Notes: generated by a model from the sequence alone, not told the origin. Positions 1 to 10,115 are shown, numbered from the stretch's first letter. The stretch: 64,000 bases of DNA from Amycolatopsis jejuensis (GCF_000717335.1 NZ_JNYZ01000021.1:124001-188000), one strand, 5' to 3'. Made by a program: numbers and translations.

Positions 1-560
1 ACGGTCAACGCCTTCGGGTCCAGCCCCGTCGCGATCATCGACAGCCGCGCCGCCGCCCGAGCGACCACGCCGTCCGCGGAACCGAAGGGCGACAACGCAA
101 GCAGCTCGCCGTGTACCACCGCGGTGAGCACCGGACCCGGCACCGAAGTCGCACCCGTGACGAGCTGCGCCAGCAACTCCAACCGCTCCCCACCCCGCTG
201 CGGCCGCCCGAGCTGATCCGGATCCGACACCACATCCGACGCGGCCAGCAAATGCACCCGAGCCAACGCCTGCAACGGCGCCCGCCGCCAGGTCGGTAGC
301 AACGACTCCAGCTTCTCCGCGACCCGCAGTGCCCCAGCGAGCACCGGATCCGTCACCGAACCATCAGCAGGCAACTCGGGATTCGCCCCATCGATCCCGG
401 CCGACGCCCGCGCCGCCCGTACCGACGCTTCGGCCGCCGTTTCCGCGCCACCGCGCAGGTTCGCGGGCAACCGGTGCACGGCGAACACCGCATCCTGCGC
501 CGCCTTGGCCGCGGCGGCGACCCCGGCAAGCTCGAGCAGGGGCTTCAGCGGGTCGCTCAT
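1..560 (-). CDS. Fic/DOC-like protein, 3' end beyond window edge
   Basis: The visible 186 residues begin MSDPLKPLLELAGV and are rich in alanine and arginine. A stretch near the end, HGELLALSPFGSADG followed by VARAAARL, resembles a decayed Fic motif (normally HPFxxGNGRxxR): the PF and G positions remain, the catalytic His and the GNGR are not recognisable. Related actinobacterial proteins are often annotated as oxidoreductase or Fic family. The ATG overlaps the stop of the upstream phosphoribosyltransferase by four bases, so the two are translationally coupled. The C-terminus lies outside the window. AMPylation activity looks doubtful; the true role is unknown. Confidence 0.55.
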   Translation of the reverse strand, partial: MSDPLKPLLELAGVAAAAKAAQDAVFAVHRLPANLRGGAETAAEASVRAARASAGIDGANPELPADGSVTDPVLAGALRVAEKLESLLPTWRRAPLQALARVHLLAASDVVSDPDQLGRPQRGGERLELLAQLVTGATSVPGPVLTAVVHGELLALSPFGSADGVVARAAARLSMIATGLDPKALT

Positions 561-1051
561 GCGTCCAGCACCTGCCCGGCGCGCTGCACGACCGGCGGCA
601 GCACCGACCACGGGAAGTTGATCCACCGGTCGGTCCGCCGCCACACGTACTCGCACTTCACCGTAGACGTGGGCTTCTCGTAGACGACCGCGCAGCGCAC
701 GTCGGCGACATGGTCGGCGCAGAAGTCGCGGACGAGCTTGAGCGTTGCCCCGGTGTCCGCGACATCGTCGGTCACGAGCACCTTCTTGTGTGTGAGATCC
801 ACCACGTTGGGCACCGGCGGGAGCATCACCGGAAGGTCGAGCCGCTGGTCCACCCCGGTGTAGAACTCGACGTTCATCACGTGCAGGTTCTTCACGTCCA
901 GCGCGTACCCGAGCGCGCCCGCGACGAACAGCCCGCCGCGCGCGATGGAGAGGATCAGGTCGGGGGCGAACCCGTCCGAGGCCACCTCCTGCGCCAGCTC
1001 CCGGCTGGCCGAACCGAACAGTTCCCAGGTGAGCTCTTCCCGCTCCGCCAT
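557..1051 (-). CDS. Type I phosphoribosyltransferase
   Basis: A 164-residue protein with the PRPP-binding signature VLVTDDVADTGATL near residue 100, which is diagnostic of type I phosphoribosyltransferases (two acidic residues, then DTG loop). An upstream SIARGGL segment fits the second conserved PRPP loop. Substrate is probably a purine base (xanthine/guanine/hypoxanthine type), but the hood region is not distinctive enough to choose. I chose MAEREELTW as start because the reading frame upstream of it has no family-like sequence. Its stop overlaps the start of the Fic-like gene (ATGA), suggesting a two-gene operon. It is divergent from the GNAT gene at 1166. Confidence 0.85.
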   Translation of the reverse strand: MAEREELTWELFGSASRELAQEVASDGFAPDLILSIARGGLFVAGALGYALDVKNLHVMNVEFYTGVDQRLDLPVMLPPVPNVVDLTHKKVLVTDDVADTGATLKLVRDFCADHVADVRCAVVYEKPTSTVKCEYVWRRTDRWINFPWSVLPPVVQRAGQVLDA

Positions 1052-1165
1052 GCGCGCCCCTACTTTCCCGATCGTGCCGCGAGCATAAGCGGCGCCCCAG
1101 TGGCCTGGTGAAATGATCAGGAAATGGCTCTCTGGAACAGCCACTTACCGTCGTAGCGTGGGTCC

Positions 1166-1744
1166 GTGACCTGGAACGAACACCCCGTCCTGTCCGGCCG
1201 CCATGTCCGGCTCGAACCTCTGACCCCGGACCACGTCGCGGGCCTCTTCGAAGCAGGCGCGGACCCGGCCATCTGGGCCTGGCTGAGCGTCCGCCAGCCC
1301 GCCGACCTGGGCGAAGCCGAGTCGATGGTCAAGCAAGCCGTCGCCGATCCGGACCGCCGCGCGTGGGCCCAGATCGACCTGGCGTCCGGCCGCGTCGCCG
1401 GCACCACGTCCTACTACCAGGTGGTCCCGAAGCACCGGATCCTGTCGATCGGGCACACCTGGATCGGCGCGGACTTCCAGCGCACCGCGCTCAACACCGA
1501 GGCCAAGTTCCTTCTGTTGCGCAACGCCTTCGAGACGTGGGGCGCCCAGCGCGTCGCCTGGGAGACCGACTCGCGCAACCTGCGTTCCCAGCGCGCCATC
1601 GAGCGCCTCGGCGCGCTGCGGGAAGGGCTTCTCCGGGCACATCGCATCCGCCCGGACGGCACGAGCCGCGACACAGTGCTCTACTCGATGACCGACGCCG
1701 AATGGCCGGGAGCACGGGCGCGGCTGCTGGCCCGCCTCGGCTGA
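1166..1744 (+). CDS. GNAT-family N-acetyltransferase (RimJ/RimL type)
   Basis: A 192-residue single-domain acetyltransferase. It starts with the RimJ/RimL-type opening (LSGRHVRLEPLTPDHVAGL), and the core RTALNTEAKFLLLRNAFE followed by WETDSRNLRSQRAIERLGA matches the acetyl-CoA binding and C-terminal half of this GNAT branch. These enzymes transfer acetyl from acetyl-CoA to an amine such as a protein N-terminus, amino acid or drug; the substrate cannot be told. The GTG start lies 6 bases after TAGCGT (1154-1159), with no Shine-Dalgarno, so it is probably a leaderless transcript. The same 15-base start context recurs at 22827 and 22872. Confidence 0.85.
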   Translation: MTWNEHPVLSGRHVRLEPLTPDHVAGLFEAGADPAIWAWLSVRQPADLGEAESMVKQAVADPDRRAWAQIDLASGRVAGTTSYYQVVPKHRILSIGHTWIGADFQRTALNTEAKFLLLRNAFETWGAQRVAWETDSRNLRSQRAIERLGALREGLLRAHRIRPDGTSRDTVLYSMTDAEWPGARARLLARLG

Positions 1745-1850
1745 GCGCCGCGGAGCGATGAACGCAACGTGGCTGCAACCTTGTCGAGGGCGGACTAACG
1801 TCGCTAGCGTTCCCTGAGCCGCGGGTTCGCACTACAGGAGGCCTTGCACC

Positions 1851-3830
<1,980 letters not shown>

Positions 3831-3842
3831 CCCCTGTTGCGA

Positions 3843-3921
3843 CCCCAATGTGGCATTGGGTGCATCTGACGCACCCAATGTGGCATTCGGTGCATCCCAC
3901 GCACCCAATGCCACATTGGGG
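3843..3921. repeat. Triple CCCAATGTGGCATTGGG repeat forming a large hairpin after acs
   Basis: Three copies of a unit around CCCAATGTGGCATTGGG sit directly behind the acs stop. The first (3843-3861) and third (3903-3921) are perfect 19-base inverted copies of each other; the middle one (3873-3895) is a direct copy of the first with one change. Each unit is itself partly palindromic. The RNA could fold as a 19 bp stem with a 41-base loop or as smaller hairpins. There is no T-run, so its use as a terminator or mRNA 3' end stabiliser is inferred. Confidence 0.8.
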
Positions 3922-4019
3922 CGCTTCCCGACGTGATCACCCCCCGGCGCGCAATCGTCGAACGCATGTTCTAAGATGCCCGCGTACCCACCCCAGATCC
4001 GGGCAAGGAGACGACACGA

Positions 4020-4517
4020 ATGTCCGTGGAAGCCTTGACGCACGACGAGGACACCGCAGCCGAGACGGCAGCGGCGTCAGCGCCGCCGGCAGCCGGCACC
4101 GCCCCGGAGGTCACCGAGCCCGCCGCCGCGCCAGCGGAGCCGGACTCGGCTACGGCAAGCACTGAAGATTCAGCCGCACCGGCGCCGGTCGAATCGCCGA
4201 AGCCCAAGCGTGGCCGGGCGAAGGCCGCGCCGTCCACGGCGAAGAAGACCCGCACCGTGGAGCTCACGCTCACCGTCACCGGCACGGCCGACGGCGAGTG
4301 GCAGGCGGAGCTGAAGAACGGCAGCAAGTGGGTCGCGAAGGGCCTGGAGATCCCGGCCGCGGCGGTGTCGCGCGCGGCGAAGGAACTGCACGAGGACCTG
4401 TCCGGCCCGATCGACGAGGTCATCAACGCCGCCCGCGAGGCACAGGCCGCGAAGGTCGCGCAGCTCGAGGCCGAGCTGGAAGCCGCGAAGGCAGCGCTGG
4501 CCGAGCTCGACGTCTGA
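4020..4517 (+). CDS. Ala/Pro-rich coiled-coil protein (DUF6319-like)
   Basis: A 165-residue acidic protein. Residues 1-60 are low-complexity Ala/Pro/Glu/Thr; then a basic patch PKPKRGRAKAAPSTAKKTR; then a short beta-rich domain (VELTLTVTGTADGEWQAELK ... GSKWVAKGLEIPAAAVSRAA); and a C-terminal heptad-like helix (AQAAKVAQLEAELEAAKAAL). The architecture is like the actinobacterial family I know as DUF6319, whose function is not known. No signal peptide or membrane segment. A Shine-Dalgarno-like AGGAGA precedes the ATG. The basic linker could contact nucleic acid, but that is only a guess. Confidence 0.75.
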   Translation: MSVEALTHDEDTAAETAAASAPPAAGTAPEVTEPAAAPAEPDSATASTEDSAAPAPVESPKPKRGRAKAAPSTAKKTRTVELTLTVTGTADGEWQAELKNGSKWVAKGLEIPAAAVSRAAKELHEDLSGPIDEVINAAREAQAAKVAQLEAELEAAKAALAELDV

Positions 4518-4566
4518 GCCACCCCCCTGATCGCCCGGGTTCCGCACGGAGCCCGGGCGATCGCGG

Positions 4567-4838
4567 TCAGCCCACCGGCGGCCGTTCCGGCAACGGTGCT
4601 TTGAACTCGGGTCCACCGGCTGTCCGTCACGGCCTCCACGTGATGCCGCACGCCACGCGGATGCACCACCACGTCACCCGGCCCGAGTTCGGCCCACGCG
4701 CCGTCCACCGTGCCGCGCAGCCGTCCTTCCAGCACGTGCACGATGCTGTCGTGGTCGTGACTGTGCTCAGCCGACGCCACGCTCGCCGCGCAACGGCTTT
4801 CCTTCCACCACCGACAACGTGCGCCACTCCTGCTCCAT
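4567..4838 (-). pseudogene. Cupin gene broken by two frameshifts
   Basis: A small cupin is spread over three reading frames. It opens at ATG 4838 (MEQEWRTLSVVEGKPLRGER), moves to a second frame near 4780 carrying the conserved metal-binding core HSHDHDSIVHVLEGRLRG and LGPGDVVVHPRGVRHHVEA, and near 4615 moves to a third frame giving EFKAPLPERPPVG before a TGA at 4567. Both shifts have the same sense (one extra base or two lost). The total of about 89 codons is slightly shorter than usual small cupins. Either the gene is inactive or the sequence has two errors. The core alone could be made from a GTG at 4780, but would then run on into unrelated sequence. Confidence 0.65.
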
Positions 4839-4865
4839 CACGACAGCTTATTTCCCCGGCCAGGT

Positions 4866-4893
4866 AAGGCACAATTCATTGAGGATTGCCTTT
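4866..4893. promoter_or_regulatory. Inverted repeat before the VIT transporter
   Basis: AAGGCACAAT and ATTGCCTT face each other across 9 bases in an unusually AT-rich stretch 67-94 bases before the transporter start. The arms match except for one extra base. It may be an operator for the metal transporter. It does not match the DtxR/IdeR box well enough to name a regulator. Confidence 0.35.
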
Positions 4894-4959
4894 CTTAACC
4901 GCATTCCCGACAGCTCCGCAAATATCGCAGTTCCGCAATTTCCGTGATTCACTGGAACC

Positions 4960-5682
4960 GTGACCGAAACGATGGGTGACGCCGTGCACGCGCACGAGCC
5001 GCACGACGATCTCGGCGGGAAGCTCAACTGGCTGCGGGCCGGGGTTCTCGGGGCGAACGACGGGATTGTGTCCGTCGCGGGGATCGTCGTCGGGGTCGCG
5101 GGCGCCACCACCAGCAGTACCGCGATCCTCACCGCCGGAATTGCCGGACTCGTCGCCGGCGCGTTTTCCATGGCGGGCGGGGAATACGTGAGTGTGAGTA
5201 CCCAGCGCGACACGGAACGCGCCCTGCTGCGGCTCGAGAAGCATGAACTGAAAACGATGCCGGAAGCCGAGGAACACGAACTCGCCCGGATCTACGAGGA
5301 CAAGGGGCTCTCGCCGGAACTGGCGAAACAGGTCGCCCGCGAGCTCACCGAAAAAGATCCGCTGCAGGCACACGCGGAGGCCGAGCTGGGCATCGACCCG
5401 GACAATCTCACCAGCCCGTGGCAGGCGGCTTGGGCGTCGCTGCTGGCGTTTTCCGTCGGTGCTTTGCTGCCGTTGCTGGCCATTGCGTGGACGTCGGTCG
5501 GAGTCCGGGTGTGGGCGTGCGCGCTGGCGGTGGTCGTCGGACTCACGCTCACCGGGTTCGTCAGCGCCCGGCTCGGCAACGCGCAGGTGGGGCGCGCGAT
5601 CGCGCGCAACGTGGGCATCGGCGCCCTCACCATGCTCGTCACGTACTTCGTCGGGGTGCTTTTCGGCACCACCGTCGGTTAG
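4960..5682 (+). CDS. VIT1/CCC1-family metal ion transporter
   Basis: A 240-residue membrane protein of the vacuolar iron transporter family. The N-terminal cytoplasmic part ends in the family motif LRAGVLGANDGIVSVAGIVVG, where the Asp lies in the first membrane helix. A second helix ends in FSMAGGEYVSVSTQRD, then comes a charged cytoplasmic metal-binding helical domain (about residues 80-145) with many Glu residues, and three more membrane helices. The family moves Fe2+ or Mn2+ out of the cytosol. GTG start at 4960. The 3' end overlaps that of the convergent peptide transporter by four bases. Confidence 0.9.
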   Translation: MTETMGDAVHAHEPHDDLGGKLNWLRAGVLGANDGIVSVAGIVVGVAGATTSSTAILTAGIAGLVAGAFSMAGGEYVSVSTQRDTERALLRLEKHELKTMPEAEEHELARIYEDKGLSPELAKQVARELTEKDPLQAHAEAELGIDPDNLTSPWQAAWASLLAFSVGALLPLLAIAWTSVGVRVWACALAVVVGLTLTGFVSARLGNAQVGRAIARNVGIGALTMLVTYFVGVLFGTTVG

Positions 5683-7136
5683 TGCACGCCCTTCATCAGC
5701 CGCCGGATGTAGGGGATCAACGCCAGCAGCAGCAACCCGACCACGATCGCCACGCCGCCGATGATGCTGAAATACGGCGTTTCGCTGTGCACGTCGTAGG
5801 ACTTGGCGAGCTTGCCCGACATCGCCGTACCCAGTGACACGGAAAGGAAGTTCAGCGCCACCATCTGCGTCCGGAACGCGGCCGGCGCCAGCTTCGTCGA
5901 CAACGACAACCCCACCGGCGACAACATCAGCTCGGCCATGGTGAACACGAACAGGATGCCCGCCAGCGCAATCAGCGGGCTGCCGTTCTGGCCGGTACCG
6001 GTCATCGGCAGGAAAAGCAGGAACGCCAGCCCCATCAGCACCGTGCCGAGCACGAACTTCATCGGTGTCGACGGCTGTTTCGGCCCGAGCTTCGTCCACA
6101 CCGCCGCAATCACCGGGGCGAACACGATGATGAACACCGGGTTGATCGAGTTCACCCACGACACGGGCATCGTCCAGCCGAACAGATCCCGGTCGAGCCG
6201 CTCGTCGCTGTACACCGCGACCACCGTCGACTGCTGCTGGTACAGCGACCAGAACGCCGCGCTCGCGATGTACATCGGGATGAACGACAGCACCCGGCTG
6301 CGCTCGTCCGAGGTGATCTTCCGGCTGGTCAGGATCACCAGGAAGTACACCACCGAAATCGCGATGACGACGTAGACGACCACGTCGGCCAGGTTGTCCG
6401 GGGTGACGACGCCGGACATGATCAGCGCGACGATCGCGGCCACGATCACCAGCGCCACGCCGACCATGAGCGGCCGCTGCGAAGCAGGCAGCGGATTCGG
6501 CACCTCGGACGCCCGCGCGCCGAGGTTCTTCCGCCCGATCGTGTACTGGATCAGGCCGAGCGCCATCCCGATCGCGGCGAGCCCGAAGCCGAAGTGGAAC
6601 CCGGCTTCCTTCTGCGCGAGCCCGGTCAGCAGCGGGCCGAGGAACCCGCCGAGGTTCACGCCCATGTAGAAGATCGTGAACCCGGCGTCGCGGCGCTCGT
6701 CGCCTTCGGCATACAGCGTGCCGACCACCGACGTCGCGTTGCCCTTGAGGCCACCGGACCCGAGCGCGACGCACGCCAGGCCGACCCCGACGCCGGTCAG
6801 ACCCGGCAGCAGGGCCAGCGCGATGTGGCCGATCATCACCACGATGGCGCTGTAGAACAGCGTGCGTTCCGAACCGAGCAGCCGGTCGGCGACCCACGCG
6901 CCGACGACCGTCGCGAGGTACACCGTGCCGCCGTACGCGCCGACGATGCCGAGCGCGGCACTCTGGTCGATGCCGAGGCCGCCCTTGCCTGCCTCGTAGT
7001 AGAGGTAGATGGCGAGGATGCCCTGCATCCCGTAGTAGGAGAAGCGTTCCCACATCTCCACGCCGAAAAGGTTCGCCAATCCGCGCGGGTGCCCGAAAAA
7101 TCTGGTGTCCTGCCGGACGTCGGTAGGGCTGCTCAC
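5679..7136 (-). CDS. POT/PTR2-family proton-dependent peptide transporter
   Basis: A 485-residue, roughly 14-helix major facilitator of the proton-coupled oligopeptide transporter family. The N-terminal signature MWERFSYYGMQGIL (the ExxERFxYYG motif), the GAWVADRLLGSERTLFYSA loop and FYMGVNLGGFLGPLLTG (second PTR2 signature) are all visible. It should import di- and tripeptides together with protons. GTG start at 7136. It is divergent from nhaA, and a 12-base perfect palindrome lies 22 bases before its start. The stop codon overlaps that of the VIT transporter. Confidence 0.93.
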   Translation of the reverse strand: MSSPTDVRQDTRFFGHPRGLANLFGVEMWERFSYYGMQGILAIYLYYEAGKGGLGIDQSAALGIVGAYGGTVYLATVVGAWVADRLLGSERTLFYSAIVVMIGHIALALLPGLTGVGVGLACVALGSGGLKGNATSVVGTLYAEGDERRDAGFTIFYMGVNLGGFLGPLLTGLAQKEAGFHFGFGLAAIGMALGLIQYTIGRKNLGARASEVPNPLPASQRPLMVGVALVIVAAIVALIMSGVVTPDNLADVVVYVVIAISVVYFLVILTSRKITSDERSRVLSFIPMYIASAAFWSLYQQQSTVVAVYSDERLDRDLFGWTMPVSWVNSINPVFIIVFAPVIAAVWTKLGPKQPSTPMKFVLGTVLMGLAFLLFLPMTGTGQNGSPLIALAGILFVFTMAELMLSPVGLSLSTKLAPAAFRTQMVALNFLSVSLGTAMSGKLAKSYDVHSETPYFSIIGGVAIVVGLLLLALIPYIRRLMKGVH

Positions 7137-7157
7137 AGCTGTCTCATCCTCATGCTA

Positions 7158-7169
7158 GACAACGTTGTC
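7158..7169. promoter_or_regulatory. GACAACGTTGTC palindrome, probable LacI-type operator
   Basis: A perfect 12-base palindrome with the central CG typical of LacI/GalR-family operators. It lies between the divergent peptide transporter and nhaA genes, close to the former. It is flanked by two direct copies of CATGCTAGA (7151-7159 and 7182-7190); read on the minus strand these give TAGCAT hexamers that could be -10 elements. A repressor bound here would cover the transporter promoter. No LacI-type gene is in the window. Confidence 0.55.
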
Positions 7170-7337
7170 GTTCTCAGTTGGCATGCTAGAAGCCGAACAG
7201 GTGAACGAGGCACCGGCATCCGTATGTCTTCGGCGACAAACCACGGACAACGCGCGGCGCGGGCGTTAAAATGACGTACAGGTGAGCCGGGAAGCCTGGT
7301 CGGCGACTTGTATTGCCGACCCCTGGAGGAGCCGTAC

Positions 7338-8522
7338 GTGTCGCCTGCCCGCGCCGTCGCCGAGTTCGCCCGTTACCTGCGCACCGAAACCACCGGTGGG
7401 CTGATCCTGCTTGCCGCCACCGCCGTCGCCCTGGTCTGGGCCAATTCGCCGCTGGCGCCCGCATACGAGGCCGTGCGCGATTTCCGGGTCGGTCCCGAAT
7501 TCCTGCATCTCGATCTCACCGTCGGCGACTGGGCGAAGGACGGGCTGCTCGCGCTGTTCTTCTTCGTCGCCGGGCTGGAGCTGAAACGGGAACTCGTCGT
7601 CGGCGAGCTGTCGCGGTTCCGGCAAGCCGTGTTACCGGTGCTCGCCGCGCTCGGCGGGATGATCGTGCCCGCGGTGCTGGCGCTGGCGATCGGCTGGGGC
7701 ACGCCGGGAATCGACCGCGCATGGGCGATCCCGGTGGCCACCGACATCGCGTTCGCCCTCGGGGTGCTCGCGCTGACCGCGTCGAACCTGCCGAGCAGCG
7801 CCCGGGTCTTCCTGCTTTCCCTTGCCGTGGTGGACGACCTCGGCGCGATCCTGGTCATCGCCATCATCTTCACCAGCAGTTTCAACCTGCTTGCGGCCGG
7901 GATCGCGGTGATCGCGCTGGGGCTGTACGCGTTCCTGCAGCACAAGCGGGTCCGCTCGCCCTGGCTGTACGTGCCGCTCGCGGTGATCACCTGGGTCGCG
8001 GTGCATTCGGCGGGAATCCACGCGACGATCGCCGGGGTCGCGCTCGGCCTGCTCACCCGCGTGCGTCCGGACGAGGGCGAGGAAGAAGCTCCCGCCGTCC
8101 GGCTCGAACACCGGCTGCAGCCGTGGTCGGCCGCGGTCGCGGTGCCGGTGTTCGCCTTGTTCGCCGCGGGGATTTCGGTGAGCGGCGACGCGCTCGCGAC
8201 GGTGTTCACCACGGCGTTGCCGCTGGCTGTCCTCTTCGGACTGGTCGCGGGCAAGTTCATCGGCATCTTCGGGGCAAGCCTGCTGGCAGTGAAGCTGCGG
8301 GTGGCCGAAAAGCCGAGCGGGATGGGCTGGCGTGACGTCGCTGCGTTGTCGCTGCTCGGCGGTGTCGGCTTCACCGTGAGCCTGTTGATCGCCGACCTCG
8401 CGCTACCCGTCGAAGCGAGCGAAGTGGCGAAGGCGGCGGTGCTGATCGCGTCCGCAATCGCCTCGCTGGCGTCCGCCGTACTGCTGCTTCGGCGCAGCCG
8501 GATCCACGCGAAGGCGGCTTGA
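7338..8522 (+). CDS. nhaA: Na+/H+ antiporter NhaA
   Basis: A 394-residue inner-membrane sodium/proton antiporter. Conserved acidic residues of the ion site are present: VATDIAFALGVLAL (Asp about 136, equivalent to E. coli D133) and LAVVDDLGAI (Asp 166 and 167, equivalent to D163/D164). The FFFVAGLELKREL segment is also characteristic. I chose the GTG at 7338 because GGAGGA (7325-7330) sits 7 bases upstream; the frame is open from a TTG at 7308, which has no ribosome site. It should extrude Na+ or Li+ in exchange for protons and help pH and salt tolerance. Confidence 0.95.
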   Translation: MSPARAVAEFARYLRTETTGGLILLAATAVALVWANSPLAPAYEAVRDFRVGPEFLHLDLTVGDWAKDGLLALFFFVAGLELKRELVVGELSRFRQAVLPVLAALGGMIVPAVLALAIGWGTPGIDRAWAIPVATDIAFALGVLALTASNLPSSARVFLLSLAVVDDLGAILVIAIIFTSSFNLLAAGIAVIALGLYAFLQHKRVRSPWLYVPLAVITWVAVHSAGIHATIAGVALGLLTRVRPDEGEEEAPAVRLEHRLQPWSAAVAVPVFALFAAGISVSGDALATVFTTALPLAVLFGLVAGKFIGIFGASLLAVKLRVAEKPSGMGWRDVAALSLLGGVGFTVSLLIADLALPVEASEVAKAAVLIASAIASLASAVLLLRRSRIHAKAA

Positions 8523-8581
8523 TCACGACACTCCCGCCGGTCCGTCGCGCCCGGTGAACGGCCACGTGGCACGATGACCCG

Positions 8582-9088
8582 GTGAGCAGCCCCAAACACG
8601 AGCGCACCAGCCCCGACGGCGTGGGGGCCGTGCCGTACCTGCCCCTGTCCAGCGACGAGGAAGCCGCGGCGAGCGAGCAGTCCATCGGCAAGCTCGTCGG
8701 CGATGCCACCCAGCACCTGTCGACGCTGGTCCGCGCCGAGATCGAGCTGGCGAAAGCCGAGCTGGCGCAGGAGGCGAAGAAGGCGCTCAAGGGGACGGTC
8801 TTCTTCCTGATCGCCCTCACCGTCTTTCTGTACAGCACGTTCTTCCTGTTCCTGCTGGTCGCCGAGGGACTGTCGGACTGGTGGGGCATCCGCTGGCCCG
8901 CCTTCGCCGCCGTGTTCGGCCTGATGCTCCTCACCACCGCGGCCACCGCGTTCCTCGGCTGGCGCAAGGTGAAGAAGCTGCGCGCGCCGGAACGCACGAT
9001 CGACAGCTTCAAGGAGACGGCCGCGGCGCTCAAACCGCGCAAGGACGCCGAGGGCTCCGGGGACGACCTGCCGTCGACGCGGGTCTGA
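8582..9088 (+). CDS. Holin superfamily III-like membrane protein (Rv3669-like)
   Basis: A 168-residue protein with a cytoplasmic N-terminal half containing an amphipathic helix (TLVRAEIELAKAELAQEAKK), two membrane segments (VFFLIALTVFLYSTFFLFLL and FAAVFGLMLLTTAATAFLGW) and a charged tail. This is the actinobacterial phage-holin-like (DUF1469/Holin-X) family. Despite the name it belongs to the conserved chromosome, not a prophage. In the mycobacterial order it sits between acs and ephE, as here. Function is not established. Confidence 0.8.
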   Translation: MSSPKHERTSPDGVGAVPYLPLSSDEEAAASEQSIGKLVGDATQHLSTLVRAEIELAKAELAQEAKKALKGTVFFLIALTVFLYSTFFLFLLVAEGLSDWWGIRWPAFAAVFGLMLLTTAATAFLGWRKVKKLRAPERTIDSFKETAAALKPRKDAEGSGDDLPSTRV

Positions 9089-9118
9089 CCCCGGCTCTCC
9101 CCGGCTGAGGCGGAGCAG

Positions 9119-10039
9119 GTGGTGGAGCTGACGCCCGACCCGTCGATCGTGCGCGTCGACGGGCCGTGGACCCATCGCGACGTCTCCGCCAACGGCATCC
9201 GGCTGCACGTCGCCGAGTGCGGCGAGGGTCCGTTGGTGCTGTTCCTGCACGGGTTCGCGGAGTTCTGGTGGACCTGGCACCACCAGCTGCCCGCGCTCGC
9301 CGACGCGGGCTTCCGCGCGGTCGCGGTTGATCTGCGCGGCTACGGCGACTCGGACAAGCCCCCGCGCGGTTACGACGCATGGACGCTCGCCGGTGACGTC
9401 GGCGGGCTGATCAAGACGCTCGGGGCGCGACGCGCGCACCTCGTCGGCCACGCGTGGGGCGGAATGCTCGCCTGGACGGTCGCGGCGCTGCACCCCCGGC
9501 TGGTCGCTTCGGTGACCGCCATCGGCGCGGCGCACCCGCTGGCGCTCAAGTCCGCGGTGAAACGGTCGAGCGCGCAGGCCCGTGCGGTCGGGCATCTTTT
9601 CCGGTTCCAGGTCCCGATGGCGCCAGAGAAATGGCTGGTACGCGACGAGGCGGCGGCTGTCGAGGAATTGTTCGGCACGTGGTCCGGCGCCGCGTGGCAG
9701 TCCTCTTCGGACTTCGCCGCGACGATTCCGCTGTTCCGGCAAGCAATGCTCGTCCCCGGCGTCCCGCATTCCGCGCTGGAGTACTACCGCTGGGCCTTCC
9801 GCGCACAGTTCCGCGGCGAGGGCCGCCGGTTCACCGACGCGGTCGATCAGCGGATCACGGCCCCGGTACTGCAACTGCACGGCGCCGACGACACCTGCGT
9901 GCTACCCGAGACCGCGCTGGCGTCCGTGCAATGGGCCGGACCGCACCGCGAACCCCGTCCGTGGCCCGGCATCGGGCACTTCCCGCACCTGGAAGACCCG
10001 GACCGCGTCACGAAGTCCGTTGTGGACTTCGTCCGCTGA
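9119..10039 (+). CDS. Alpha/beta hydrolase, EphE-like, nucleophile replaced by Ala
   Basis: About 306 residues with the epoxide-hydrolase-like fold: oxyanion motif LFLHGFAEFWWTWHHQ, DLRGYGDSDKP, the nucleophile elbow, LQLHGADDTCVLP (acid region) and GIGHFPHLEDP (catalytic-His region). The elbow reads VGHAWGGM: the residue that should be Asp (epoxide hydrolase) or Ser (esterase) is Ala at about position 112, encoded GCG at 9454-9456. The rest of the active site looks intact, so this may be a non-catalytic or binding protein. Position matches Rv3670 (ephE). Two GTG codons in a row (9119, 9122) make the exact start uncertain. Confidence 0.85.
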   Translation: MVELTPDPSIVRVDGPWTHRDVSANGIRLHVAECGEGPLVLFLHGFAEFWWTWHHQLPALADAGFRAVAVDLRGYGDSDKPPRGYDAWTLAGDVGGLIKTLGARRAHLVGHAWGGMLAWTVAALHPRLVASVTAIGAAHPLALKSAVKRSSAQARAVGHLFRFQVPMAPEKWLVRDEAAAVEELFGTWSGAAWQSSSDFAATIPLFRQAMLVPGVPHSALEYYRWAFRAQFRGEGRRFTDAVDQRITAPVLQLHGADDTCVLPETALASVQWAGPHREPRPWPGIGHFPHLEDPDRVTKSVVDFVR

Positions 10040-10041
10040 CC

Positions 10042-10096
10042 GTCCGTGAAGGCCACCTTCAGGCCAGCAGATTCCCTCATGGTTCCCTTCACGGAC
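10042..10096. repeat. Palindromic 3'-end repeat, copy A (degenerate)
   Basis: A divergent member of a four-copy family. The outer arms GTCCGTGAAGG and CCTTCACGGAC still pair, but the left inner arm has changed (GCCACCTTCAGG in place of GAACCATGAGGG). It lies between the stop codons of the EphE-like gene and marP, which converge, so it probably acts as a bidirectional terminator. Confidence 0.75.
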
Positions 10097-10115
10097 TTCG
10101 CCCGCGCGGGGAACT

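Noticed and set aside
329..1111. 260-codon plus-strand frame opposite the phosphoribosyltransferase
   Set aside because: Pro/Arg/His-rich shadow frame; the opposite strand carries the clear PRPP motif.
4863..4900. DtxR/IdeR-type iron box before the VIT gene
   Set aside because: The AGGTAAGG and TTCTTAACC elements do not form the 19-base palindrome of an iron box.
8582..9088. Prophage remnant suggested by the holin-like gene
   Set aside because: The family is chromosomal and conserved at this place in mycobacteria; no other phage genes are near.
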